A stretch of 55,105 bases of DNA from Acidimicrobiia bacterium (GTDB lineage: Bacteria > Acidobacteriota > Vicinamibacteria > Vicinamibacterales > SCN-69-37): assembly GCA_016871335.1 (NCBI GenBank), contig VFZF01000018.1:1-55105 (forward strand), given 5' to 3'. The notes beneath the pieces were generated by a model, which was given only the letters and a program-made list of their open reading frames with translations, did no database searches and was not told the origin of the DNA. Of this stretch, positions 14,638 to 23,202 are shown piece after piece (position 1 is the first letter of the stretch; each line of letters begins with the position of its first letter). A program made the position numbers and the translations under genes.

Positions 14638-17037
14638 TCACTCGCCGAGCGACACGAGCTCGATCTCCTGCGGCAGCACGCGCACAAACTGGCCGCGCTG
14701 CAGCAGTTCGCGGCCTTTGCCGCCACGACCGGTGACCTCGTACTTGGTGGTACTGATGGTCTGCTCTGCCCCCCGGGTCGTCTCCACCGTCATCAGGTCA
14801 CGGTCGCCGCGTGACGCAATAAACCCAAGCACACGGTCATCGTCTTTGTTGAGTTTGATCAGGATGACGCCGCGGCCTGGCCCCGAGAGCAGGTTGACCT
14901 CGTCGGCCTTGCACAACATCGCCCGGGCCTGCCGGGTCGCCGCAATGATGGTCTCGTTGCCGGTAATCTTCACCACGCCCACGATTTCGGCGCCGTCCGC
15001 GGCCTTCGCGTATCGTCGGCCGGAACGGGTGCTGGCCTCCACAAACGGCTCAAACGAGAACCGCAGGCTGTATCCATCACTCGACACGGCCAGGGCATGA
15101 TTCGGCGGCGCCGTCTCCGGATTCTTCGACGTAATCACGCCGGCCACCCGCGAATCCAGGCTCGCGGCGCCGATGATGCGCTCGCCGTCCTTGAACTTGA
15201 AGAACCGCTGAATCGGCTCGCCGTAGCCGGTGGATGCCGGGATGTCGATGGTGCGCGAGGTGTACGCCACGCCGAAGTTGGTGAAGAACACGACCGTCGC
15301 ACGCGTCGACCCCGGCAACACGGCCAGCACCGCGTCTCCCTCGCGCACGCGGGTGCTCGAGACCTCCTTCACTTCCTTCTGCCGCTTCACCCAGCCGTCG
15401 CGGGTCACGATGACGACGTTGTCTTCGTCGATGATGAAGTCGTCAGCGGTGTATTCGGGCTCCTCGAGGTCACCCGCAATTTCGCTGCGGCGGGGATCGA
15501 GCTTCGGATCGCCATAGGTCTTCCGAATCTGCTCGATGTCGGCCCGCACGATCTGCCACAGGTCTTCGTCGCGTTTCAGGAGACCACCGATCTCCTTCGC
15601 ACGCTTCCGCTTCTGCGCCAGCTCCTCCTGGATGACCAGGATCTCAAGCCGGGCCAGACGGTAGATCTTCAGTTCGAGGATCGCGTCGGTCTGTTCCTCG
15701 TCGAGCCCGAACTTCGCGATGATCTTCTTCGCGGCGTCCGCCTTGCCGTCCGACTTGCGGACGATCTGCAGAATCTCGTCGAGCGCATCGAAGACCTTGG
15801 CGAACCCTTCGAGGATGTGGATGCGCTTCTCGAGCGCCGCCAGTTCGTGATTCAGCCGGGCTCGGACGACCTCTAGGCGAAAATGCAGGAAGTGCCACAG
15901 GATGTCGTGCAGGCTGAGCCGATCCGGCTTGCCGACGGCCGGGTTCTCCGTCGGGATCAGACACGTCAGGTTGACCGGGAAGTTGGACTGCAGCGGGGTG
16001 TGCTTGAAAAGGTACGCCATCACCATGCGTTCGTCGGCGTCCCGTTTCAGTTCCAGCGCAATCCGCACATCGTCTGTGGACAGGTCACGTACGTCCACCA
16101 AGTGGGGCAACTTGCGCGACAAGGCGACGTCGGCGATGCGTTCGATCAGGGTCGACTTGTCGACCATGTACGGCACGCTGGTGATGTAAATCGTCTTGCC
16201 GCTGCGGGTCTCCGGCCCGTTCTGCCAGGTCGCCCTGAGCCGGATCGTGCCTGAACCCGTTTCGTAGATGTCCTTGATCTCCGCCGGCGTGTTGAGAATC
16301 TGGCCGCCAGTCGGAAAGTCCGGTCCCTTGATGTAGCGGCAGAGCTGCGCGGTGGAGAGATCGAGGTCCGCATCGATCATCTTGACCAGCGCGGTGCATA
16401 CCTCGCCGAGATGGTGCGGCGGAATGTTGGTCGCCATGCCGACGGCGATACCCGTCGCACCATTCACCAGCAGATTCGGAATGCGGGCGGGCAGGACGAC
16501 CGGCTCTTCGCGCGTGCCGTCGTAGTTCGGACGGAAATGCACGGTGTCCTGGTCAATCTCCTGCAACACTTCGTCCGCGATTCGCGCAAGCCGGCACTCC
16601 GTGTAGCGCATCGCCGCCGCGTTGTCACCGTCGAGTGAGCCGAAGTTGCCCGAGCCATCGATCAACGGGTATCGCAGCGAAAACGGCTGCGCCATGCGGA
16701 CGAGCGTTTCGTACAACGCCGAGTCGCCATGGGGATGGTAGTTGCCCATGACATCGCCGACGACCTTTGCGCACTTGCGATGTTTGGCGTCGGCCGTCAG
16801 GTTCTGCTGCCACATCGTGTAGAGGATGCGGCGCTGCACGGGCTTCAGCCCGTCGCGCACGTCGGGCAACGCGCGCGAGGTGATGACCGACAGGGCGTAG
16901 TTGAGATACCGCGACTGCGCCGCATCATGCAGCGGGACGTCTTCGTCGCCGGCTGCGAGCGGTTTCGTGACGACGACTACGTCATCGGAGGCGGGTGCAT
17001 CAAACAGGGAAGGATTCTTGGGCGGACGTTTGGCCAC
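14638..17037 (-). CDS. parC: DNA topoisomerase IV / gyrase subunit A
   Basis: This is the DNA-cleaving subunit of a type II topoisomerase, 799 residues. The catalytic Tyr145 lies in [10 protein letters not shown]. The quinolone-determining stretch [19 protein letters not shown] has the drug-sensitive-type Ser106 and acidic Glu110. The tower region and six beta-pinwheel-like repeats follow. Near the C-terminus [10 protein letters not shown] resembles a GyrA box but lacks its leading Gln-Arg/Lys, so strong wrapping (gyrase) activity is doubtful. It starts at GTG 17037 with TAAGAT 6 nt before. Two hairpin elements lie just upstream. Confidence 0.92.
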   Translation of the reverse strand: MAKRPPKNPSLFDAPASDDVVVVTKPLAAGDEDVPLHDAAQSRYLNYALSVITSRALPDVRDGLKPVQRRILYTMWQQNLTADAKHRKCAKVVGDVMGNYHPHGDSALYETLVRMAQPFSLRYPLIDGSGNFGSLDGDNAAAMRYTECRLARIADEVLQEIDQDTVHFRPNYDGTREEPVVLPARIPNLLVNGATGIAVGMATNIPPHHLGEVCTALVKMIDADLDLSTAQLCRYIKGPDFPTGGQILNTPAEIKDIYETGSGTIRLRATWQNGPETRSGKTIYITSVPYMVDKSTLIERIADVALSRKLPHLVDVRDLSTDDVRIALELKRDADERMVMAYLFKHTPLQSNFPVNLTCLIPTENPAVGKPDRLSLHDILWHFLHFRLEVVRARLNHELAALEKRIHILEGFAKVFDALDEILQIVRKSDGKADAAKKIIAKFGLDEEQTDAILELKIYRLARLEILVIQEELAQKRKRAKEIGGLLKRDEDLWQIVRADIEQIRKTYGDPKLDPRRSEIAGDLEEPEYTADDFIIDEDNVVIVTRDGWVKRQKEVKEVSSTRVREGDAVLAVLPGSTRATVVFFTNFGVAYTSRTIDIPASTGYGEPIQRFFKFKDGERIIGAASLDSRVAGVITSKNPETAPPNHALAVSSDGYSLRFSFEPFVEASTRSGRRYAKAADGAEIVGVVKITGNETIIAATRQARAMLCKADEVNLLSGPGRGVILIKLNKDDDRVLGFIASRGDRDLMTVETTRGAEQTISTTKYEVTGRGGKGRELLQRGQFVRVLPQEIELVSLGE

Positions 17038-17043
17038 GGAAGA

Positions 17044-17049
17044 ATCTTA
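17044..17049 (-). promoter_or_regulatory. -10-like box, leaderless start of parC
   Basis: TAAGAT on the minus strand, 6 nt before GTG 17037. Confidence 0.5.
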
Positions 17050-17070
17050 ATACGTGGCGCGCCTTCGTAG

Positions 17071-17093
17071 GGCGCGCTGAACTTGAGCGCGCC
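17071..17093. repeat. Hairpin element copy 4 (compensated stem)
   Basis: Arms GGCGCGCT/AGCGCGCC, loop GAACTTG, preceded by GTAG. The stem has the same C-G to G-C swap as copy 3, while the loop matches copies 1 and 2. Confidence 0.9.
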
Positions 17094-17100
17094 ATGTGGT

Positions 17101-17123
17101 GGCCCGCTACAGTTCAGCGGGCC
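17101..17123. repeat. Hairpin element copy 5 (inverted orientation)
   Basis: Arms GGCCCGCT/AGCGGGCC, loop ACAGTTC, which is the exact complement of the loop of copy 1. Fragments of the same element (GCGGGCCCTAC and similar) continue to 17163. Confidence 0.88.
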
Positions 17124-17157
17124 CTGCGTACCCAACGGGCCCTACGTGCAGCGGGCC

Positions 17158-18594
17158 CTACATGCCAAACGCGTACAGCGCTTCCGTCGTGCGGACGTAG
17201 ATCTTGCCGTCCACCATTGCGGGCGTGGCGTAGATGTCTTCCACGAGGTCGTTGACGACCAGCGGCGTCAGATCGCCGCCGGGCGGCAGCACGGCCATCG
17301 CGCCACGCTGGCTGGCGAAGTAGAGATGCCCGCCCGCTGCGACCGGTGACGCGTAGTAGGCGCCCAACGCCCCGGTCAGGCGGCCCTGCTTGATCTGTTC
17401 CCCGGTCTCCGGATTCAGCGTCGTCACAATGCCGCCGTCATTAACCATGTACAGCACGCCCTCGAAGATGATCGGCGACGGCAACTGCGGCACGGACCGC
17501 TGATACTTCCAGCGCACAGACTTGTCGGTCATGTCGCCCGTCCCCCCGAGCCGGATGGCCAGCATCCCGTTTTCGGAGTCGAGGGCCGCGCGGTAGTACT
17601 CCCACTCGTCCCTGGTCAGTGAACCGTTCATGTTCAGGTCCGCCACTTCAAACCAGAACGCCGCCGAATACTTTGGAAACTCAGGCTTGGTGATGACGCC
17701 GTTTTTGTCGGCGTCGATTGTCGGCCACACCTCATCGGACGGCGGGACGTTGATCTTCCGGCCCGGGTCGTTCTCGGGCGCACCGTAGCCATTGATGTAG
17801 ATCGTGTCGCCGTGCACCACGGGCGTCGACTTGATCTCAAACGACAGGCCGCGCACCCACCACAGGCGCTTCCCGGTCAGCGCGTCATAACCTGTCAGCA
17901 GGAACGACCCCGGCAGGATGATCTGATCGCGCCCGTCCGGTCCACGCCACACAATCGGCGTGGCATGACCACTCTTCGCCTCAGGACGCGGGGTCCGCCA
18001 CACTTGCCTGCCCGTCCGCTTGTCGACGGCCAGAAGAAACGAGTCCAGGCTCTGATCACACGCCAGGATCAGCAGGTCGCCGACGATGACCGGTGAGGCG
18101 CCCATGCCGTAGATGTTGTCGAAGGGGCCGAGCGGCATCTGCCACAGCTCCTTCCCCTCATCGTCGTACGCGAGCATCCCGTAGTCCGGGAAGAACGTAT
18201 ACACGCGGCCGTTCTCCAGGGCCGGACTTGGCGACGCGGGGTTGTTGCGCTTGTCGATAATCTTTGTCTTGGTGTCAGGCGCCTGCCGTTCCCATAGGAT
18301 CTTTCCGTCTGTGCGATTGATCGCAATCGTAAACAGGGCGTCACCGCGGTAGGCCGTCAGATAGATGCGGTCGTTCCAGACGATCGGCGAAGAATGCCCC
18401 TGCGGCAGCGCGAGCTTCCACACCAGGTTCTTCGTCGTCCCGAACTCGGTGGGATACCGGCCGCCCGTCGCGTGCCCGGAGCCGTTGGGACCGCGGAAGC
18501 GCGACCACTCGGTGTGCGTGGACTGCGCCGCAAAGCTCGAACCGAGACCGATCGTGAGGGCAAGGGCAATCGCTGGAAGCCGCATGGAAGACAT
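17158..18594 (-). CDS. Secreted PQQ-like beta-propeller protein with EF-hand pair
   Basis: This 478-residue protein has a signal peptide (1-23) and repeated PQQ-propeller blades, for example TDGKILWERQ, KRTGRQVWRTPRPEAKSG, ALTGKRLWWVRG and NPETGEQIKQG. Between blades two calcium-binding loops are visible, DADKNGVITKPE and DLNMNGSLTRDE (about 17620-17735), so an EF-hand domain is inserted in the propeller. It could be a PQQ-independent BamB-like binding protein; catalytic function cannot be read off. TATACT lies 7 nt before ATG 18594. The stop codon lies inside the hairpin-repeat zone. Confidence 0.83.
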   Translation of the reverse strand: MSSMRLPAIALALTIGLGSSFAAQSTHTEWSRFRGPNGSGHATGGRYPTEFGTTKNLVWKLALPQGHSSPIVWNDRIYLTAYRGDALFTIAINRTDGKILWERQAPDTKTKIIDKRNNPASPSPALENGRVYTFFPDYGMLAYDDEGKELWQMPLGPFDNIYGMGASPVIVGDLLILACDQSLDSFLLAVDKRTGRQVWRTPRPEAKSGHATPIVWRGPDGRDQIILPGSFLLTGYDALTGKRLWWVRGLSFEIKSTPVVHGDTIYINGYGAPENDPGRKINVPPSDEVWPTIDADKNGVITKPEFPKYSAAFWFEVADLNMNGSLTRDEWEYYRAALDSENGMLAIRLGGTGDMTDKSVRWKYQRSVPQLPSPIIFEGVLYMVNDGGIVTTLNPETGEQIKQGRLTGALGAYYASPVAAGGHLYFASQRGAMAVLPPGGDLTPLVVNDLVEDIYATPAMVDGKIYVRTTEALYAFGM

Positions 18595-18601
18595 GCGGCG
18601 G

Positions 18602-18607
18602 AGTATA
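18602..18607 (-). promoter_or_regulatory. -10 box, leaderless start of the PQQ propeller gene
   Basis: TATACT on the minus strand, 7 nt before ATG 18594. Confidence 0.5.
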
Positions 18608-18615
18608 CCGACGAA

Positions 18616-18855
18616 TCAGCGTCCGATGTCGACCACGCGCACTTTGCCGTCAAAAACCAGCCGCACGTCACGGCCCGGACTGACGCCTTGCGCCATCAGC
18701 CAGCCGAGCGTGGGGTGCAATAACACCAACTGGTACCGTCCCGCTGCGGGCTCATCAAACGACAACCTCCCTTCGGCACTTGTGCGCACCGTCGGATCAG
18801 CCGCACTCAGAATCGGCGCTGCCGGGCCCAGGCGCTGGAGGACGACGCGGCTCAC
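18616..18855 (-). CDS. Small beta-rich protein, possible truncated carboxypeptidase-regulatory-like domain
   Basis: This 79-residue protein starts at GTG 18855, 15 bp downstream of the TolB-like gene. The segment EGRLSFDEPAAGRYQLVLLHPTLG resembles the core strand pair of a CarboxypepD_reg-like fold. There is no signal peptide, so if the domain is extracytoplasmic the gene may be a remnant of a longer one. I do not recognise a specific family. Confidence 0.45.
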   Translation of the reverse strand: MSRVVLQRLGPAAPILSAADPTVRTSAEGRLSFDEPAAGRYQLVLLHPTLGWLMAQGVSPGRDVRLVFDGKVRVVDIGR

Positions 18856-18870
18856 CGGGATACGGCCGTG

Positions 18871-19953
18871 TTACCAGACCCAGTCGGCGATGAAGACGTT
18901 TGTGTCGCCTTCCTTCGCGCCGAAACGGTTGGACGCGAAGATGAGTTTGGTCCCGTCCGGCGAGAACATCGGGAAACCGTCGAACGTGTCATTGTTGGTG
19001 ACCTGTTCGAGGCCCGTGCCGTCCACATTGATCAGGAAGATGTCGAAATTGCGGCCGCGTGGATCGTGGTGATTCGAGGAGAAGATCAGCTTCTTGCCGT
19101 CCGGCGAGAAGAACGGCGCAAACGCGGCGGCGTTGAGCTTCGTCACCTGACGCACATTGCTGCCGTCGCGGTTCATCACAAACAGCTCCACCGATGTCGG
19201 ACGCCAGAGCGCGCGCTTCAGCAGCGAGAAGTACTCGTCCATCTCGGCGCCCGCGGAGAGATGCCGGCCACGCCACACGATCTGCTGCCCATCGGCCGAG
19301 AAAAACGGACCGCCGTCGGGTCCCGGCAGATTCGTCAGCCGCTTCACATCCGATCCGTCGCCGTTCATGGAGTAGATCTCCATGTCGCCATCACGCACGC
19401 TCGTGAACACGATCCGGCCGTCCTTCGCAATCGTCGCCTCGGCGTCGTACCCAGGCGTGGTCGTCAGCCGCACGGGGTTGGAGCCGTCGATGTTCGCCCG
19501 GAAGATGTCGTACGAATCGTAGACGGCCCAGACATAGCCCTGGCGCATGTCGGGGCGCGGCGGACACGCGTCACCACCGAGGTGGGTCGACCCATACAGC
19601 ACGGACTTGTTGTCGGGATACACATAGGCGCAGGTCGCGGCGCCCTTGCCCGTGCTCACCAGCCGGCGCTCCGAGCCATCCGGCTTCATCGTGTAGATCT
19701 GGTCGCACTGCTGATCGCCGTCCATGCTCTGAAAGCTGATCAGGCTGCCGTCCGCCGAAAAATAGGCTTCCGCGTTCTGACCGCTGAACGTCAGCTGCTT
19801 GATGTTGCGCAGGTGCCGCTCAGGCCCGCTCGGGCCGGGCACGGGACCCGGCGTCGGCGTCCCTCGCTGCGCGGACAACGTGACGGCCAGCACCGCAACC
19901 GCCACAAACAAACCACCTGACACACGCGCCAACACGGAAGTCGTCGTATTCAT
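18871..19953 (-). CDS. TolB-like PD40 beta-propeller protein, secreted
   Basis: This 360-residue protein has a signal peptide (MNTTTSVLARVSGGLFVAVAVLAV) and a Pro/Gly spacer, then PD40 (WD40-like) blades with AYFSADGSLISFQS, DGSNPVRLTT, MNGDGSDVKRLTN, PFFSPDGKKLIFSSN and MFSPDGTKLIFASN. Such propellers occur in TolB and in the N-terminal half of S9 peptidases; here no catalytic domain follows. The role is probably periplasmic binding. ATG 19953 was picked over an upstream in-frame ATG because TATGAT lies 6 nt before and the signal peptide starts there. It is divergent from dinB. Confidence 0.85.
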   Translation of the reverse strand: MNTTTSVLARVSGGLFVAVAVLAVTLSAQRGTPTPGPVPGPSGPERHLRNIKQLTFSGQNAEAYFSADGSLISFQSMDGDQQCDQIYTMKPDGSERRLVSTGKGAATCAYVYPDNKSVLYGSTHLGGDACPPRPDMRQGYVWAVYDSYDIFRANIDGSNPVRLTTTPGYDAEATIAKDGRIVFTSVRDGDMEIYSMNGDGSDVKRLTNLPGPDGGPFFSADGQQIVWRGRHLSAGAEMDEYFSLLKRALWRPTSVELFVMNRDGSNVRQVTKLNAAAFAPFFSPDGKKLIFSSNHHDPRGRNFDIFLINVDGTGLEQVTNNDTFDGFPMFSPDGTKLIFASNRFGAKEGDTNVFIADWVW

Positions 19954-19959
19954 GCCGCG

Positions 19960-19965
19960 ATCATA
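19960..19965 (-). promoter_or_regulatory. -10 box, leaderless start of the TolB-like gene
   Basis: TATGAT on the minus strand, 6 nt before ATG 19953. Confidence 0.55.
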
Positions 19966-19990
19966 GCAATATTGGTCCACCGGTTTCCCG

Positions 19991-21073
19991 ATGCCCCGCC
20001 GCATTATCCACGTGGACATGGACGCGTTTTACGCGTCTGTCGAACAACGCGACCGGCCCGAGCTCCGGGGGCAACCCGTCGTGGTCGGCGGCTCCCCCGA
20101 TTCCCGAGGGGTCGTCGCCGCGGCCAGCTACGAGGCGCGCACGTTCGGGGTGCGGTCGGCCATCCCGATGTCACGCGCCGTCCGCCTCTGCCCGAAACTC
20201 GTGATCATCCGGCCGAACTTCTCGAAGTACCGCGCGGTCTCCCAGCAGGTCTTCGAGATCTTCCGCTCGGTGACACCACTAGTCGAAGGGCTCTCGCTGG
20301 ACGAGGCGTATCTGGACGTCACAGACAACAGCTGGAACGAGCCGCTCGGCATGACGGTCGCCAGACGCATCAAGACGCTGATTCGGGACACCACCGACCT
20401 CACGGCATCGGCCGGCGTCGCGCCGAACAAGTTCCTCGCGAAGATCGCGTCCGCCTGGCGCAAGCCGGATGGCCTGACCGTGATCGCGCCCGAACGCGTC
20501 GAACAGTTCCTGCACAAACTGCCCGTGGATGCGCTCTGGGGCGTGGGCCCCGTCACCGCCGCGCGCCTCAAGGAACGCGGGATTATCCAATTGCTGGACG
20601 TCCGCACCGCAGACCCCGCCACGCTGCACGCCGCGGTCGGCAATTCGGCTGACTGGCTCGTGCGCCTGGCCCACGGACAGGACGACCGGCCGGTCAGCCC
20701 CAATCGCCCCGCCAAGTCGTCTTCGAGTGAACGCACCTACGCGGAGGACCTGACCGATCAGGCGCGAATCCGGGAGGAAGTCGCCGGGATGGCGCGGGAA
20801 ACCGCCGAGTGGCTGGCGCGCCGTGACCTGCTGGCCCGCACCATGACGATCAAGGTCCGCTACCAGGACTTCACCACCATCACGCGGAGTCACAGCGCCA
20901 CACCCACCCGTGACCCCGAGGCGCTCATCTCACGAGCGCTGGCACTGCTTGAGAAGACCGAGGTGCACATGCGACCTGTGCGGCTCCTTGGGGCCGGCGT
21001 CCACAACCTGGTCGGACTCTCGGATATCGACGCCGATGACGAGCGGTGGCCGTTGCTGCGAGGGTTCGGGTAA
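19991..21073 (+). CDS. dinB: DNA polymerase IV
   Basis: This Y-family translesion polymerase has 360 residues, the normal length. The catalytic acidic motifs are HVDMDAFYASVEQ (Asp9, Asp11) and SLDEAYLDVT, followed by the ASAGVAPNKFLAKIAS palm/thumb motif and the GVGPVTAARLKERGI helix-hairpin-helix. The little finger domain ends the protein; a clear C-terminal beta-clamp-binding peptide is not seen. In many bacteria dinB is SOS-controlled, but I see no convincing operator in the 37-bp divergent gap. copC follows after 9 bp with its own -10-like box. Confidence 0.95.
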   Translation: MPRRIIHVDMDAFYASVEQRDRPELRGQPVVVGGSPDSRGVVAAASYEARTFGVRSAIPMSRAVRLCPKLVIIRPNFSKYRAVSQQVFEIFRSVTPLVEGLSLDEAYLDVTDNSWNEPLGMTVARRIKTLIRDTTDLTASAGVAPNKFLAKIASAWRKPDGLTVIAPERVEQFLHKLPVDALWGVGPVTAARLKERGIIQLLDVRTADPATLHAAVGNSADWLVRLAHGQDDRPVSPNRPAKSSSSERTYAEDLTDQARIREEVAGMARETAEWLARRDLLARTMTIKVRYQDFTTITRSHSATPTRDPEALISRALALLEKTEVHMRPVRLLGAGVHNLVGLSDIDADDERWPLLRGFG

Positions 21074-21076
21074 ACT
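21071..21076 (+). promoter_or_regulatory. -10-like box, leaderless start of copC
   Basis: TAAACT, 6 nt before GTG 21083; it overlaps the stop codon of dinB. Confidence 0.5.
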
Positions 21077-21082
21077 CTCACG

Positions 21083-21454
21083 GTGCGTTTCCTCCGACTG
21101 CTGCCCCTGCTGCTGATCGCCGGCGTCGTCTCGTTGTCCGCGCATCTGAAGGTCGAAAAGACGTTCCCCGCGGCCGACTCCACTGTCGCCACAGCGCCGA
21201 ACCGTCTGCAGGTCTGGTTCTCGCAGGCACCCACGGTGCCTGTCAGCAGCCTGACGCTCGAAGGCCCCAATGGACGCGTGACCGTGGGCAAGGCCGTGGC
21301 CGGCCAACTGGATGGCAAACCCGATCAATCGCTCGTCGCCCCGATCACGGGCACACTGACGGCGGGGAAATACACCGTCACCTGGAAGACCGCCGGCGCT
21401 GACGGCCACATCCAGACCGACACGTTCGTCTTCACGTTCACGCCCGCCGGCTAG
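21083..21454 (+). CDS. copC: CopC domain copper-binding protein
   Basis: This 123-residue protein has a signal peptide (1-19); the mature protein begins at or near SAHLKVEKTFPAADS, with the N-terminal His expected as copper ligand. The C-terminal WKTAGADGHIQTDTFVFTF carries the second conserved His (Asp-Gly-His). It is a periplasmic copper chaperone. It starts with GTG, has a TAAACT box 6 nt upstream, and is followed 14 bp later by copD, the usual partner. Confidence 0.9.
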   Translation: MRFLRLLPLLLIAGVVSLSAHLKVEKTFPAADSTVATAPNRLQVWFSQAPTVPVSSLTLEGPNGRVTVGKAVAGQLDGKPDQSLVAPITGTLTAGKYTVTWKTAGADGHIQTDTFVFTFTPAG

Positions 21455-21468
21455 GCACAACTCCTCCC

Positions 21469-22497
21469 GTGCTGACCTGGGCCTGGTACACCGCGATTCT
21501 CCTCGTCGTCGGCTCCACGTCAGCGGCGTATGCGTGCGCGAACGCACCGCGATGGCCGCGCCGGTTGACGGCGGTGGCGTTGTTCTCGTCCCTGTTGCTC
21601 CTGCTCATCGTCGGCGCGCGCCTCTGGTCGCAGACCTACGACGCCTTCGGCGGCGACCAACCGCTTGAGTTGGCGCATGCGCGCGTAATTCTCTTCGAGA
21701 CACCGTGGGGAGGCGGCTGGTTGTGGCAGGCCGGGGCCACGGCGCTGACCTGCCTGGTTGTCATGGCGTGGCGATGGCGATGGTCGCTCTGGCCGATGGC
21801 GGCATTGTGCGCGTCGGCCACGGCATTTACGACCGCGCTCACAGGTCACGCCGTCGGCATGGCCGATCAGGTCTGGATCACCGTGCCCGCACACGGCGTG
21901 CACGTCATCGCGGCAGGATGGTGGATCGGAGCGCTGGCGATCATCATGTTGGTCACAGCGGGCAGTGACTTCGAACGGGACACCCCGGCACGCGTCGCGC
22001 TGGCCGGCGTGATTGATCGGTTCTCACCAATCGCCATCGGCGCAGTCACCACACTCCTCATCGCCGGAAGCGTGGCCACCTGGCAACACGTCGGAAGTGT
22101 GGCCGGCTTCGCGAGCCCGTACGGCCTGGCCCTCGCAGGAAAGATCGCGGCCTTCTGTGGCGCCGGCTTGTGCGGACTCTACAACTGGCGCGTGCTCCGG
22201 CCGCAGCTGTCGTCATCGGGGGATGCGGCACGGCAGCTGCGGACGATGGCGTGGCTCGAGGTGTCGCTTGGCGTGGTCGCGTTGATCCTCACTGCGCTGG
22301 TGGGCACGTTGTCGATGCCGGAGCCAGCCGGCGAGTCGTCGCACACCGTCGCAGCGAGTCGTGGCTCAGGCTTCGACGATGGCTTTGAGGCGTTCGAGGT
22401 CGGCGCTGAGCGCGGACTTCATGGGGCCGGCCACCATGCTCTCGGGGAGAAAACCCAGTCCCTTCAGCTCACCCGTGTTGTGAATCTGGACGCGTGA
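21469..22497 (+). CDS. copD: CopD family copper-resistance membrane protein
   Basis: This 342-residue protein has about eight membrane segments. The CopD-type core (ALTGHAVG, then the HGVHVIAAGWWIGAL helix with conserved His and Trp, and FSPIAIGAV) identifies it. Together with CopC it would move or handle copper across the inner membrane. The family homology ends near SMPEPAGESS (residue about 290); the remaining 45 or so residues are read from the antisense of the convergent SRPBCC gene and look unlike a membrane protein. The ancestral stop may have been lost. Confidence 0.87.
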   Translation: MLTWAWYTAILLVVGSTSAAYACANAPRWPRRLTAVALFSSLLLLLIVGARLWSQTYDAFGGDQPLELAHARVILFETPWGGGWLWQAGATALTCLVVMAWRWRWSLWPMAALCASATAFTTALTGHAVGMADQVWITVPAHGVHVIAAGWWIGALAIIMLVTAGSDFERDTPARVALAGVIDRFSPIAIGAVTTLLIAGSVATWQHVGSVAGFASPYGLALAGKIAAFCGAGLCGLYNWRVLRPQLSSSGDAARQLRTMAWLEVSLGVVALILTALVGTLSMPEPAGESSHTVAASRGSGFDDGFEAFEVGAERGLHGAGHHALGEKTQSLQLTRVVNLDA

Positions 22498-22794
22498 GCC
22501 CTCACCCGATCGCTGAATGCCGATGCGGGTCACACCGACAAACGGACCGTCTGCGATCTGCTGCACCAGCACATGCGGAAAGTGCACCGTCTCGACCGTC
22601 GTCGTCCACGTGAACTCCTTGCCCATGAAGGAGCCGTGATGCCGGACCCGGGCTCCGGGAGCGAGTGCTGCGTCGAGGACCTCGACGGACGCGACGGCTT
22701 TCATCCACTCCGGGTAACGGTTGGGATCAAACATGACGCCGGCAATGTGGGCCGGCGATGCCGCGATGAGGATGTCGGCGGAGACGTCGATCAC
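22366..22794 (-). CDS. SRPBCC (polyketide cyclase/dehydrase-like) family protein
   Basis: This 142-residue protein shows a START-like fold: VSADILIAASPAHIAGVMFDPNRYPEWMKAVASVEVL, then strands, and the C-terminal helix GPMKSALSADLERLKAIVEA. It is a ligand-binding protein of unknown ligand. It starts at GTG 22794 overlapping the TGA of the upstream 109-residue gene (GTGA), so the two are coupled. Its last 132 bp overlap the convergent copD frame. Confidence 0.8.
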   Translation of the reverse strand: MIDVSADILIAASPAHIAGVMFDPNRYPEWMKAVASVEVLDAALAPGARVRHHGSFMGKEFTWTTTVETVHFPHVLVQQIADGPFVGVTRIGIQRSGEGSRVQIHNTGELKGLGFLPESMVAGPMKSALSADLERLKAIVEA

Positions 22795-23120
22795 GACTTG
22801 CGGGCCAGCGTCTTGAAGTGGGCTTCGGCGTAGGCCACCCCGCCGGTTTCGTCGAGGTTGATCTCGAAGTCGTAGCCGTCGTCTGTCAGCTTCTGGCGGA
22901 CGTGCTCGATCACGCGCTGGGCGACGGGGCTCAGGTCGTTACGGGTCCGGTCCGGTTCGGCGAGGAGCGTGACCCACGCTTCGCGCTGACCGCGTGACGG
23001 CTTCTTCGCCACCTGATACCCATTCCGGCATTTGTGAAGAATGTAGGCCTTTAATTCCTCCTCGGGCATCGTCTTCACACGATCCCAGGACTCGACCCAT
23101 CGTCTCGTTCTCGGCAACAT
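22791..23120 (-). CDS. Conserved-looking hypothetical protein (109 aa)
   Basis: I do not recognise the family. This is a soluble alpha/beta protein: an N-terminal helical part (WVESWDRVKTMPEEELKAYILHKC), a basic loop (KKPSRGQREA), a helix (SPVAQRVIEHVRQKLTDDG) and a final strand-helix (VAYAEAHFKTLARKS). ATG 23120 is selected because the upstream extension is encoded by the GATGNNN array; CACAAT lies 9 nt before. It is translationally coupled to the SRPBCC gene. Confidence 0.6.
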   Translation of the reverse strand: MLPRTRRWVESWDRVKTMPEEELKAYILHKCRNGYQVAKKPSRGQREAWVTLLAEPDRTRNDLSPVAQRVIEHVRQKLTDDGYDFEINLDETGGVAYAEAHFKTLARKS

Positions 23121-23142
23121 TGCATGTCTATTGTGCCATCGA

Positions 23143-23199
23143 CATCGGCCATCGGCCATCTAACATCTGACATCTAACATCTGACATCTAACATCTGAC
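23143..23199. repeat. Heptamer array (CATCNNN x8)
   Basis: CATC begins at 23143, 23150, 23157, 23164, 23171, 23178, 23185 and 23192, an exact 7-bp period. The three variable bases read GGC, GGC, TAA, TGA, TAA, TGA, TAA, TGA, so the last six alternate strictly. It fills the gap between two same-strand genes. It is the complement of the GATGNNN arrays at 23647 and 26497. Confidence 0.92.
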
Positions 23200-23202
23200 G
23201 CC

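Noticed and set aside
14638-17037. Calling the A subunit gyrA
   Set aside because: The GyrA-box-like TGRGGKG lacks the full consensus, and no gyrB-type neighbour is present. parC is preferred, but gyrase cannot be excluded.
19966-19990. LexA/SOS box before dinB
   Set aside because: CAATATTG in this gap is a short palindrome but does not match a known SOS box, and there is only one copy.
23143-23199. Small-RNA gene or riboswitch
   Set aside because: The heptamers do not fold into a stable structure, and no promoter or terminator fits.
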